From contig JACRNH010000024.1 of assembly GCA_016219325.1 (NCBI GenBank), forward strand, positions 65,789-124,693: a stretch of DNA of 58,905 bases, given 5' to 3'. Of this stretch, positions 15,629 to 23,675 are shown in pieces. The position numbers and the translations under genes are program-made. The stretch comes from Candidatus Collierbacteria bacterium (lineage in GTDB: Bacteria; Patescibacteriota; Microgenomatia; UBA1400; JACPES01). Each line of letters starts with the position of its first letter. Positions within the stretch are counted from its first letter, which is position 1. Below the pieces are notes generated by a model. The model was not told the DNA's origin. It did no database searches and was given only the letters and a program-made list of their open reading frames with translations.

Positions 15629-17358
15629 AGAAATTTATTAATCTTATAATTGTTATAACAATTATTTCCTTTGGCCTAATCGGATCAAAAGCCCTATTTC
15701 ACTCCGGTTTTTATACCAGTCATGACGGCGAGCATCAGTTAATCAGGCAATACGTGTTTGAACAGGGCCTGAAAGACCGGCAAATTCCGGTCAGATACAA
15801 CCGCCAACTTTATAACGGACACGGTTATCCGTTATTCTTTTTTACTTACAGGTTGCCATTTTATTTCGGCGAAATTTTTAGAATTATCGGGCTATCTTTT
15901 GCCGACAGCATTAAATCGGTTTTTTTCATTACGTACATCGCTTCAGGTCTAGCAATGTTTTGGTTTGCGAGGAGGTGGGGGAATATTGCCGGCTTGATAG
16001 CAGCGATTCTATATATGTGGGCGCCATATAGATTTTCGGTAATTTTCGTCAGGGCAGCGCTTGGCGAACATGTGTCAGCGGTATTTGTACCCCTGTTGTT
16101 TGCCAGCGTTTCCGGAGGTAAAAATAAAAATGTGAATTTTGTATTGGGTGCGGTTTCTTTAGCCGGTTTATTTTTATCTCACGCCATGATGACGCAAATA
16201 GCTTTGTTAGCATTTATTCCTTGGTTGTTAATGTCATTGCGAGCAAGCACGTCTGACGGGCGAAGCGTGGCAATCTCTTTAAGATCGATACCGAAAATAT
16301 TTTTTATGTTTATTTTAGGAATTGGGCTATCTGCTTATTATTTATTGCCTGCCGCGGTTTACCGGGGTTTAACCCAAAAACTTAATCCTAATTATTTTAC
16401 CGATCATTTTGTAACTTTAAGGCAACTAATTTATTCCCCTTGGGGTTACGCCTTTTCCATGAAGGGAGTGGAAAACGACGGAATGTCATTTCAGATAGGA
16501 ATCGCTCAGTGGTTGGCGGTTTTCATTGTCATTCCAGCTTTAAGCTGGAATTTATACAGATATTTATATAGATTCCGGGTCAAGCGGTTCGATCGTCATG
16601 AGCTCACCGCCGAAAGGCTCGGAATGACATGGATTAAACCTGGGACGGCATGGGAAGCCTTAAGTTTGCTATTAACTTTTTTTCTTTCTATTTTCTTGAT
16701 GACCGAGCCATCGGCGTTTATTTGGAACAGGTGGAAAAATTACATCAATATTGATATGCCGTGGAGATTTTTATTGATGACGGCTTTTTCCGCCAGTGCT
16801 CTGGTTGGGATTGTTATAAAAAGCCTGGCCCTGCGGAGCAGGGCCAGGCTTTTATTGGCTATCGTTTTAGTTGCTCTTGCCTTTTACACCAACCGTAATC
16901 ACTTGCGGGTAAATGAATATTTCAATTATCCGGATGCCAGGTTAAAAACGTATGCGGGAACTAGTAACAGCGATAACGAATACCGGCCCAAGTGGGACGA
17001 CGGAGGTATTGTTAATAGTATTTTGCCGGAGGCGTCAGTTTTTCAGGGAAGAGGAGAATTAAAAATTGTCAAGAGTAAGTCAAATTTATTGGAGTTAGCG
17101 GTCAAAGCGGAAGAAAATATCAGGCTCGATATTAATATTCTTTATTTCCCCGGTTGGAATATTTTTGTTGACGGTAAAGAAAGTAAATTTAAATACGCCG
17201 GAGAGAAGGGAATAATGAGGATAGATTTGGAAAAAGGGTATCATATGGTAGAGGCAAAGTTTTCCGAACCCCCATTGGGGGCAGCCGGAGATTTTATAAC
17301 AATTATAAGTTTTATAATTCTTATTTCTTTAATTAAAAAAAACTATGCTAAAACCTAA
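15625..17358 (+). CDS. PTPS-related membrane protein (PF10131-like), copy 2
   Basis: A 577-residue paralogue of the 6071 gene, with GYPLFFFTYRLPFYFGE near residue 70, APYRFSVIFVRAALGEH near 130 and the C-terminal beta domain LYFPGWNIFVDG. Its start overlaps the preceding stop (ATGA) and its end overlaps the next gene by 14 bases. Three palindromic elements lie in frame: 16232-16276, 16527-16629 and 16821-16851. Probable membrane glycan enzyme; substrate unknown. Confidence 0.7.
   Translation: MKKFINLIIVITIISFGLIGSKALFHSGFYTSHDGEHQLIRQYVFEQGLKDRQIPVRYNRQLYNGHGYPLFFFTYRLPFYFGEIFRIIGLSFADSIKSVFFITYIASGLAMFWFARRWGNIAGLIAAILYMWAPYRFSVIFVRAALGEHVSAVFVPLLFASVSGGKNKNVNFVLGAVSLAGLFLSHAMMTQIALLAFIPWLLMSLRASTSDGRSVAISLRSIPKIFFMFILGIGLSAYYLLPAAVYRGLTQKLNPNYFTDHFVTLRQLIYSPWGYAFSMKGVENDGMSFQIGIAQWLAVFIVIPALSWNLYRYLYRFRVKRFDRHELTAERLGMTWIKPGTAWEALSLLLTFFLSIFLMTEPSAFIWNRWKNYINIDMPWRFLLMTAFSASALVGIVIKSLALRSRARLLLAIVLVALAFYTNRNHLRVNEYFNYPDARLKTYAGTSNSDNEYRPKWDDGGIVNSILPEASVFQGRGELKIVKSKSNLLELAVKAEENIRLDINILYFPGWNIFVDGKESKFKYAGEKGIMRIDLEKGYHMVEAKFSEPPLGAAGDFITIISFIILISLIKKNYAKT
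16232..16276 (+). repeat. TGTCATTGCGAG...GGCAATCT palindromic element in frame
   Basis: A classic layout: TGTCATTGCGAG at the left, CGTGGCAATCT at the right, with CACG and CGTG inner arms. It is read as MSLRASTSDGRSVAIS. The copy at 13393 belongs to the same family. Confidence 0.8.
16527..16629 (+). repeat. 103-base composite of the TGTCATTCC palindromic element, in frame
   Basis: Ends are TGTCATTCC and GGAATGACA as in the 61-base copies. The left hairpin is CCAGC-ttta-GCTGG, and the right half is enlarged by about 33 bases that contain CGATCG and a second small hairpin. It looks like a nested insertion into an older element. Confidence 0.7.
16821..16851 (+). repeat. Terminator-like hairpin inside a gene
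   Basis: A perfect 14-base stem (AAGCCTGGCCCTGC) with a GGA loop, flanked by A-run and T-run, so it resembles a bidirectional intrinsic terminator. Yet it is read in frame as SLALRSRARLL. Confidence 0.85.
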
Positions 17359-18121
17359 AATCATCGTAGTCATGCCGGCGTATAATGCCTCCAAAACTAT
17401 TACTAAAACAATTGGAGATATTCCAAAAGGATTGGTAAGTGAAATAATTGTGGTTGACGATCATTCAACTGATGACACAGTTAAGGTGGCAAGAAAACTC
17501 GGATTGACGGTATTTGAGCATCCGAATAATTTAGGATACGGAGGCAACCAAAAAACTTGTTATTGGGAAGCGTTAAAACGGAATCCCGACGTGGTGGTTA
17601 TGCTCCATCCCGATTACCAATATGATTCCGGTTTATTGGCGGATTTAATCAGCCCGATTATAAATAACAAATACGATTTTATGTTTGGCAATAGAATCCA
17701 TTCCCGCCAGGAAGCGCTTGACGGAGGAATGCCAAAAAGAAAATATTTTTTCAACCGCCTGTTTACGATTTTGGCCAATACGGTATTAGGATTGAATCAT
17801 CCGGAATATTTATCTGGTTTAAGAGCCTATTCGGTTAAAACTTTAAAATTGGTGCCATTCCAAAGATTTTCCAATGATTTCGCTTTTGACCAGCAATTTA
17901 TGTTTTCGGCTGTCAGTTTCAATTTGAGAATCGGCAGTATCCCGATTCCGACCCGCTATTACAATGATTCTTCTTCAATCCAATGGTGGCCGGGAGTCAA
18001 ATTCGGCCTGGAAAGCTTGTGGGTATTATTCAGGCTACTCTTATATCGGCAAGGTTTATGGAAGTCTAGGTGTTTTAAAACTTCAGGCAGTTCTTTTACT
18101 TCATCCTCATCGGTAAAGTGA
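17345..18121 (+). CDS. GT2 glycosyltransferase, dolichyl/polyprenyl-phosphate sugar synthase-like
   Basis: A 258-residue GT-A enzyme like DPM1/DPG synthases, which charge polyprenyl phosphate with a sugar and so supply GT-C enzymes such as those upstream. Motifs: MPAYNASKTI near residue 10, VVDDHSTDDT (36-45) and the Asp-containing metal site HPDYQYDSG near 88. The conserved tail ends at LYRQGLWKSRCFK; the last 20 residues are Ser-rich and lie antisense to a damaged hydrolase gene (163-base convergent overlap), suggesting the original stop was lost. It overlaps the upstream gene by 14 bases. Confidence 0.8.
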   Translation: MLKPKIIVVMPAYNASKTITKTIGDIPKGLVSEIIVVDDHSTDDTVKVARKLGLTVFEHPNNLGYGGNQKTCYWEALKRNPDVVVMLHPDYQYDSGLLADLISPIINNKYDFMFGNRIHSRQEALDGGMPKRKYFFNRLFTILANTVLGLNHPEYLSGLRAYSVKTLKLVPFQRFSNDFAFDQQFMFSAVSFNLRIGSIPIPTRYYNDSSSIQWWPGVKFGLESLWVLFRLLLYRQGLWKSRCFKTSGSSFTSSSSVK

Positions 18122-18628
18122 CCCTTTTTATTTAACACAACAATTTTTGGGATCAACAGCCTTTCAATTATTGTTTCATTTTCTAAAAAAGGGACAAAGG
18201 GATCGTTATCTGAAAAGATAGCAGTAAACGAATCTGCTTTTGATTTTACTTTAGTAAAATCAATTGGAATTTTCAACCATGGTGCGGCAATTTTCCATGA
18301 TTCTTTATTTTCTAAATTAGTCAGTTTGAGCCAGGGGGTTACCATAATCACTTTATTAACTTTTTGTCCCTCCGGAAGTTTTTCTAGAAACCTCCAAATT
18401 GTTTGACAACCGATGCTATGACCGATCAGGACGTCGTCTTCTTGTGTTTGTCCGACTAAACTCTGTAGTTTTTTTTATCCATGGCTCTATTCGCGGGTTA
18501 TTCGTATCCGGCATTTTCGGAACGATGACCTCGAACCCCTTATTTGAAATTTGAGATTTTACCCAAGGTATCCAGTCATTTTCAGGATTTCCTCCCCAAC
18601 CATGAATAATAAAAACTCTTCTATTCAT
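17959..18628 (-). pseudogene. RBBP9/YdeN-like serine hydrolase split by a frameshift
   Basis: Two minus-strand frames form one alpha/beta-hydrolase. The N-terminal part (from 18628) reads MNRRVFIIHGWGGNPENDW and continues to WIKK. After a frame change at the T8 run (18469-18476), the second frame gives DDVLIGHSIGCQ with the Ser nucleophile, then DNDPFVPF with the Asp and NKKGHF with the His. The full triad is intact if one base is restored, so this is a recent mutation, a sequencing error or programmed slippage. The C-terminal part runs antisense into the GT2 gene. The start codon lies in an 11-base tandem array. Confidence 0.75.
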
Positions 18629-18656
18629 AGTTTATTCATAGTTTATTCATAATTTA
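18624..18656 (-). repeat. 11-base tandem array over a start codon
   Basis: Three units of TTCATAGTTTA (third with one change). On the minus strand each unit contains an ATG; the last one starts the hydrolase reading frame at 18628. Confidence 0.85.
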
Positions 18657-18683
18657 TTCACATAAATATTTAGAATTTAAATT

Positions 18684-18768
18684 TTTAGATTTCAAACTAT
18701 ATCTTATTATAATTAGTTGTGGGAATAATCGATAACTAAACAATGGGAAATTTACGAAACTTCCCATT
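18684..18768 (+). promoter_or_regulatory. Candidate promoter and operator-like palindrome
   Basis: TATAAT (18708-18713) has a weak TTTAGA match 18 bases upstream. It is followed by AATGGGAA (18742-18749) and TTCCCATT (18761-18768), an 8-base inverted repeat. The region separates the hydrolase from the HlyD-like gene. The fit to a sigma-70 promoter is by eye. Confidence 0.4.
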
Positions 18769-18781
18769 AAGAGTCAAGAGG

Positions 18782-18821
18782 TTATTGCGCTTCTGCAGAA
18801 TTGCTACAATACAAGTTATCT
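18782..18821 (+). promoter_or_regulatory. Extended -10 promoter close to a start codon
   Basis: TGCTACAAT (ending 18810) is an extended -10 with a weak TTATTG 17 bases upstream. The predicted start of transcription (about 18816-18818) is only a few bases from ATG 18822, which has no Shine-Dalgarno. A leaderless or near-leaderless message is likely. Confidence 0.45.
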
Positions 18822-19499
18822 ATGGCTGAAGCGATGGTATTGGCAGGTAGAGTGACGGCACCCGTCCGTGAATTAAGATTTTCTTTTGGCGGAGTGGTTG
18901 AGAGCATTTTTGTCGAGTTGGGAAAGGTCGTCAGTGCCGGAACAATAATTGCCCGGCTGAAAAGAAACGAATTAGAAAAAAGGCATCAATTAAAGTTGGA
19001 AGCGTATAACAAGATAAGAGCCACATTCGAGCAGTTAAAGAAAAAGCTGGAAGGCAACGACGATCCTGACAAAAAATATTTAATGGACCGGGCTCAAGCC
19101 GATCTTAATTCCGGTGTTTTGGAAGTTGAGATTTCTCAAATGGAGTTGGACGAATCAGATCTAAAATGTCCTTTTAAAGGTTTGGTAGTAGATGATGGCG
19201 GAATCGCAGCCGGAATGGCTATTTCTCCGGCGTCATTTCCAATTAAAGTAATTGATTTGTCAACTTTAAGAATTAGAGCGGACATTGATCAGGACAAGAT
19301 GTCTTTTATCGGTTCAGAAAGTTATATTGAATTTGAGCCGGTATCAATTCAGGGAAAAGTTTATAAAGGCAGAGTTTTAGGCTTTATTCCGGCTTTGGCT
19401 CCCGGAAAGTCTGACAAGTTTGGGATCCAATGTGTATTAGAAAACATCGATGGTCTCCTGCCGGGAATGAAAGGGAACTTAAAAGTTTTCGGGAAATAA
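18822..19499 (+). CDS. HlyD/RND-type membrane-fusion-like adaptor, unanchored
   Basis: About 225 residues. A lipoyl/biotinyl-like half (TAPVRELRFSFGGVVESI, residues 11-28), a Lys/Glu-rich helical hairpin (about 48-110), the second lipoyl half (LKCPFKGLVVDDG) and a beta-barrel end are visible, as in adaptors of secretion or efflux pumps. No signal peptide or membrane helix is seen and the length is below the usual 350-450. ATG 18822 is preferred over TTG 18801 because the latter lies in the -10 element. The next glycosyltransferase starts right after its stop, so it may aid glycan export. Confidence 0.6.
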   Translation: MAEAMVLAGRVTAPVRELRFSFGGVVESIFVELGKVVSAGTIIARLKRNELEKRHQLKLEAYNKIRATFEQLKKKLEGNDDPDKKYLMDRAQADLNSGVLEVEISQMELDESDLKCPFKGLVVDDGGIAAGMAISPASFPIKVIDLSTLRIRADIDQDKMSFIGSESYIEFEPVSIQGKVYKGRVLGFIPALAPGKSDKFGIQCVLENIDGLLPGMKGNLKVFGK

Positions 19500-20540
19500 A
19501 TGAAAATAGTAGTTGATACTTCACCTTTAAACTCCGGGCATAAAACCCGAGGAATCGGCAGGTATACCAGACAGCTGGTTGATAGTCTTAGAGCTCAAGG
19601 GACTGACCATAAAATTGTTTTGACTAGTAAAGTTGATCTTGTCAAAAATCCGGATATAATCCATTACCCGAACTTTGATTTATTCCGGAAATCTTTACCG
19701 GTATTTCCGCCGGTTCCGGTTGAGGTAATTACCATTCATGATTTGACCCCTCTTAGGATGAAAGATTTTTTCAAACCTGGGATAAAAAGCGGCTTAGCTT
19801 TATGGGCTCAATCGATTTTGGTTAAAAGAATGAAAGCGGTCATCACCGATTCGGAACATTCAAAATCAGACATAATTGAATTTTTATCTATTCCTCCGGA
19901 AAAAATTAATGTCATTCCTTTGGGCGTGGATAAAGAATTTAAGCCGGTAACTGCGATTAAAATAAAATCTATCAAAAATAAATATTCACTGCCGGAGAAA
20001 TATTTATTATATGTGGGTGATGTCAATCCAAACAAAAACTTGCCGGTTTTACTAAAAGTTGTCGCCGGGCTAAAAATGAATTTGGTAATTGTCAGCCGGG
20101 CATTTGAAAAGGAGTCGATACCGGAAATTATAAATTTACGGAAAATGATTTTAGGTCTTGGGATAAATCATTTGGTTACAGTATTGTCTTCGGTGCAGAT
20201 GGATCCGGTTGATGATTTAGCCGCGATTTATTCAGGCGCCTCTGCTTATGTCCAACCCAGTCTTTATGAAGGATTCGGTTTGCCGGTTCTTGAGGCGATG
20301 GCCTGCGGGGTGCCGGTGGTATCGTCCAACACATCTTCTTTGCCGGAAGTTGCCGGTGAAGCCGCCTTAATGGTTAAACCGACGGAGATCGACTTGGTTG
20401 AAGGAATTAATAAATTGTTGTCAAATGTTGGCTTAAGACGGGATCTAATTCGAAAAGGTTTGGATAGAGCTAAAATATTTGATTGGGAAAAAACCGCCTC
20501 CCTAACATTAAAAGTTTATGAAAAAGTTGCTAAGATCTGA
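19500..20540 (+). CDS. GT4 glycosyltransferase (mannosyltransferase-like)
   Basis: A 346-residue GT-B enzyme. The N-terminal TRGIGRYTRQLVDSL (residues 16-30) and ITIHDLTPL (78-86) are common in GT4 mannosyltransferases. The EX7E donor motif is E257-GFGLPVL-E265 followed by AMACGVPVVSS. The start abuts the preceding stop, so the two genes are probably co-transcribed. The end overlaps the next gene by 23 bases. Sugar specificity is not proven by sequence. Confidence 0.85.
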   Translation: MKIVVDTSPLNSGHKTRGIGRYTRQLVDSLRAQGTDHKIVLTSKVDLVKNPDIIHYPNFDLFRKSLPVFPPVPVEVITIHDLTPLRMKDFFKPGIKSGLALWAQSILVKRMKAVITDSEHSKSDIIEFLSIPPEKINVIPLGVDKEFKPVTAIKIKSIKNKYSLPEKYLLYVGDVNPNKNLPVLLKVVAGLKMNLVIVSRAFEKESIPEIINLRKMILGLGINHLVTVLSSVQMDPVDDLAAIYSGASAYVQPSLYEGFGLPVLEAMACGVPVVSSNTSSLPEVAGEAALMVKPTEIDLVEGINKLLSNVGLRRDLIRKGLDRAKIFDWEKTASLTLKVYEKVAKI

Positions 20541-21693
20541 AATACAGTCAGTTATTAAAATTACTTTTTGGTGGAGGATAGGACTTTTTCTATTGGGATT
20601 AATTTCAACCAGCCTAATTGGGTTCTTATTTCCTTACCCCAGTTTTCAAAGATTGATTGAACTGGGAAACGGAATTCCTTCAATTTGGTCTTGGGGGGGT
20701 TTTGACGGAGTTCACTATCTGACAATTTCAGAATCCGGTTATGTAGCTGATTTTACTCAAGCCTTCTTCCCCTTTTTCCCTTGGGTGATCGGGATGGTGT
20801 CAAAATATTTGTCGCTCAATTCACTTTATAGCGCTTTGTTGGTAGGGAATTTATCTTCATTAATTGCTGTTTGTTTGTTTTGGAGTTTACTGCGGATTGA
20901 TTTTAAAATCGATCAGTCAAGACAAATAATCTTATGCCTGTTATTTTTTCCGACCGCTTTTTTCTTAGGAGCGGTTTACGGAGAAGCTTTTTTCTTAAGT
21001 TTGGTGTTCGGAAGTTTCTTGGCAGCCAGAAAAAAGCAGTGGTGGTTGGCTGGGGTAATCGGCGCGATGGCCACAGGCACCCGTTTCGTTGGTATATTTT
21101 TAATTCCTGCTTTGGCTGTTGAGTATTGGCTGCAGCTAAAAGAGTCTGGCAAGAGCATCGGACAGGTAAAATTTTCTTCCATTATTCCGGTTGCGTCGAT
21201 TTGCGTTGTATCCATTGGGCTGATTGCTTACATGATTTATTCAAAACAGCATTTTAATGATTCTCTGAAATTTATCCATTCCCAACCGGCATTCGGCGCT
21301 AGCCGTTCAGATAAGATAATTCTTTTGTATCAGGTTTTTTGGCGTTATGTTAAGATGTCTGTTACAGTAGATTTTTTCTCCCTGTTATATTATCGGATTT
21401 CCATGGAGATGATTTCAGCCGTCTCATTTTTGATTTTGAGCTCTATAAGTTTTAAAAAAACCCGTTTATCTTATGCCGTCTTTGGATTTTTGTCTTTTTT
21501 AACTCCGACTTTAACCGGAACTTTCTCCAGTATGCCAAGATATGTATTAGTGATGTTTCCGGTATTTATAATGATTGGCAGTTGGTTGAACGGCGAAAAT
21601 CATAAACTTCGGAGATGGGTTTATTATTCCGTAAGCACGGTGTTGCTGGCGATAAATACAATGTTATTTTTGGGGGGAAGATTTCTGGCGTGA
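20518..21693 (+). CDS. PIG-V-like GT-C mannosyltransferase
   Basis: A 391-residue polytopic protein. GGFDGVHYLTISESGY (about residues 60-75) and QAFFPFFPW are hallmarks of the PIG-V family of membrane mannosyltransferases, with the Asp (D63) in the first large loop as in GT-C enzymes. EAFFLSLVFGSFLAARKK and GTRFVG follow around residues 150-190. It overlaps the upstream GT4 by 23 bases. Probably uses a lipid-linked mannose made by the GT2 enzymes of this cluster. Confidence 0.75.
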   Translation: MKKLLRSEIQSVIKITFWWRIGLFLLGLISTSLIGFLFPYPSFQRLIELGNGIPSIWSWGGFDGVHYLTISESGYVADFTQAFFPFFPWVIGMVSKYLSLNSLYSALLVGNLSSLIAVCLFWSLLRIDFKIDQSRQIILCLLFFPTAFFLGAVYGEAFFLSLVFGSFLAARKKQWWLAGVIGAMATGTRFVGIFLIPALAVEYWLQLKESGKSIGQVKFSSIIPVASICVVSIGLIAYMIYSKQHFNDSLKFIHSQPAFGASRSDKIILLYQVFWRYVKMSVTVDFFSLLYYRISMEMISAVSFLILSSISFKKTRLSYAVFGFLSFLTPTLTGTFSSMPRYVLVMFPVFIMIGSWLNGENHKLRRWVYYSVSTVLLAINTMLFLGGRFLA

Positions 21694-21706
21694 GTATAAT
21701 TAACTT

Positions 21707-22639
21707 ATGAAAATTTTAATCACAGGCGGGGCCGGATTTATTGCCAGCCATGTGGTAGATGCTTATATTGCCAACGGACATGAAGTCGGAATTATAGATG
21801 ACTTATCTACGGGCGTGAAGGAAAACATTAACCCGAAAGCTAAGTTTTGGCAGGGAAATGTGGCTGATCGGGATTTTGTCGTTAAAGTTGTTGATGAATT
21901 TCAACCTCAAGTCTTAAATCATCATGCGGCTCATATTAATGTTGGCAGATCGGTTGATGATCCTAAATTTGACGCCACAATAAATATTTTGGGGACAATT
22001 AATTTAATGCAGTCATTGGTGAGATATAAATCACTAAAAAAAGTTATTTTTGCGTCAACCGGAGGAGCGATGTATGGGAATAAAAAAACTCCGTTTAATG
22101 AAGAGATGATGCCGGCCCCCCTATCTCCTTACGGGGTTTCGAAAAGGTCGGCCGAACTTTATTTGGGGTTTTATCACGCTCAATACGGGATTCCGTTTGT
22201 GGCTTTAAGATACGCTAATGTTTATGGCCCCAGGCAAAATCCGCATGGAGAAGCCGGAGTAGTGTCAATTTTTTCAAAAAGAATATTGGAAAAGAAACAG
22301 CCGGTTATTAATGGAGACGGTTTACAAACAAGGGATTATGTATTTGTTGAAGATGTCGCGGCCGCCAATCTCTTGACTTTGAACATCCTTGAAACAGGAG
22401 CTTTTAATATTGGGACGTCTGTTGAAACTGACGTTAATTCAATTTTTGAGCTAGTCAATAAAAATTTCGGAGCTGATTGGAAACAAGTTCACGGGCCTGC
22501 CAGAGCCGGCGAGCAAACGACCAGCAGTTTGTCGTATCAAAGAGCCAGGCAAATCTTAAATTGGGAGCCGAAAATAAAATTGGCCGAAGGAATAAAGAAA
22601 ACCGTTGACTGGTTTAAATCTCATCCGGAAAGAGTCTAA
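21707..22639 (+). CDS. NAD-dependent UDP-sugar epimerase (GalE-like)
   Basis: A 310-residue extended short-chain dehydrogenase. The NAD-binding Rossmann motif is GGAGFIAS (residues 7-14), D31-D32 follows strand 2, catalytic S117 and Y142-GVS-K146 are present, and ALRYANVYGPRQNP is the usual substrate-domain signature. It probably interconverts UDP-hexoses (Glc/Gal or their N-acetyl forms) to feed the glycosyltransferases. The last base of its stop is shared with the next ATG. Exact sugar unknown. Confidence 0.85.
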   Translation: MKILITGGAGFIASHVVDAYIANGHEVGIIDDLSTGVKENINPKAKFWQGNVADRDFVVKVVDEFQPQVLNHHAAHINVGRSVDDPKFDATINILGTINLMQSLVRYKSLKKVIFASTGGAMYGNKKTPFNEEMMPAPLSPYGVSKRSAELYLGFYHAQYGIPFVALRYANVYGPRQNPHGEAGVVSIFSKRILEKKQPVINGDGLQTRDYVFVEDVAAANLLTLNILETGAFNIGTSVETDVNSIFELVNKNFGADWKQVHGPARAGEQTTSSLSYQRARQILNWEPKIKLAEGIKKTVDWFKSHPERV

Positions 22640-23316
22640 TGGGAAAGCTTCTGGTAATTGTCCCGGCTTTTAATGAAGCCTCGGTGATTGGAAAGACAAT
22701 AAAAGGTATCCGCCATAGCCTGAAGGATGCAGAAATATTAGTTGTCAATGATGGTTCAAGCGATACAACCGTGGTTGAAGCAAAGAAGGCTGGAGCAATC
22801 GTTGTTTCTCATCCGATTAACCGCGGACTTGGAGGCGCCCTGGGAACCGGGCTATATTGGGCTAAAGAGCGTGATATAGATTATGTTACAACTTTTGATG
22901 CTGACGGACAGCATGATCCTGATGATATTTTAAAAGTGTTAAAGCCGATCCTTAGTGGAAATGCGGACGTGGTCATCGGAACCAGAACTAAATCAGGGTG
23001 GAACGAAATTCCCTGGGACCGTAAAATAGTTTTAACGTTGAGCAATTGGCTAACTTGGTGGTTATTCGGAATTAAAACCACGGATTCTACCTCCGGTTTG
23101 CGGGCTTTTAACCGCAAAGCGATTGAGAATATTCAGATAAAAACCGATCAAATGGAGGTCAGCAACGAGTTTTTCTATGAAATTAAACGTTGTAAATTAA
23201 GATTAAAAGAGGTTCCGATTAAAGTTATGTATACGGATTATTCCAGGTCTAAAGGCCAAAAAAATAGCAATGCTTTCAGTGTCGGTGTAAAATTATTGCT
23301 GAGATTATTCAGATGA
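22639..23316 (+). CDS. GT2 polyprenyl-phosphate sugar synthase-like
   Basis: A 225-residue soluble GT-A enzyme. VPAFNEASVIG (8-18), VNDGSSD (36-42) and the metal-binding D87-A-D89 in FDADGQHDPDD are intact. The C-terminus has no membrane helices, as in short DPM1-like enzymes. It makes polyprenyl-phosphate hexose for the GT-C enzymes. It is directly followed by a DUF2304 gene, a frequent partner of this GT2 type. Confidence 0.85.
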   Translation: MGKLLVIVPAFNEASVIGKTIKGIRHSLKDAEILVVNDGSSDTTVVEAKKAGAIVVSHPINRGLGGALGTGLYWAKERDIDYVTTFDADGQHDPDDILKVLKPILSGNADVVIGTRTKSGWNEIPWDRKIVLTLSNWLTWWLFGIKTTDSTSGLRAFNRKAIENIQIKTDQMEVSNEFFYEIKRCKLRLKEVPIKVMYTDYSRSKGQKNSNAFSVGVKLLLRLFR

Positions 23317-23675
23317 CGCTTGGCGTCATTTCGATCGTTATGAATTTTATTACATTTCCTTTACAAGTTATCGCCATAGCGTTTTTAATTTTTGCTTTTT
23401 CCAGGGTATGGTTAAGAGCCAGAGAGGGTTCAATCGGACGGGGCATGTTCTTGTTTTGGATATTGGTTTGGATGTTGGTGTTGGTGGCAGTTATCAGGCC
23501 TGATCTTACGACTCAATTGGCTAAAAAATTGGGAATAGGCCGGGGAGTTGACGTTGTCTTGTATATTTCCATTGTTACTTTGTTCTATCTAAACTTCAGA
23601 AGCAATGTTATGATTGAAAATTTGCGGCATGAGATTACCAGATTAACCAGGGTCATCGCATTGTCTAAGAAGTGA
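23313..23675 (+). CDS. DUF2304 membrane protein
   Basis: A 120-residue protein with three hydrophobic segments (about 5-27, 43-61, 79-96) and a C-terminal helix RHEITRLTRVIALSKK, matching the DUF2304 family (PF10066). It overlaps both neighbours by 4 bases and follows a GT2 gene, as DUF2304 commonly does. It may help flip or present the lipid-linked sugar, but this is not established. ATG 23340 is a possible later start. Confidence 0.75.
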   Translation: MTLGVISIVMNFITFPLQVIAIAFLIFAFSRVWLRAREGSIGRGMFLFWILVWMLVLVAVIRPDLTTQLAKKLGIGRGVDVVLYISIVTLFYLNFRSNVMIENLRHEITRLTRVIALSKK

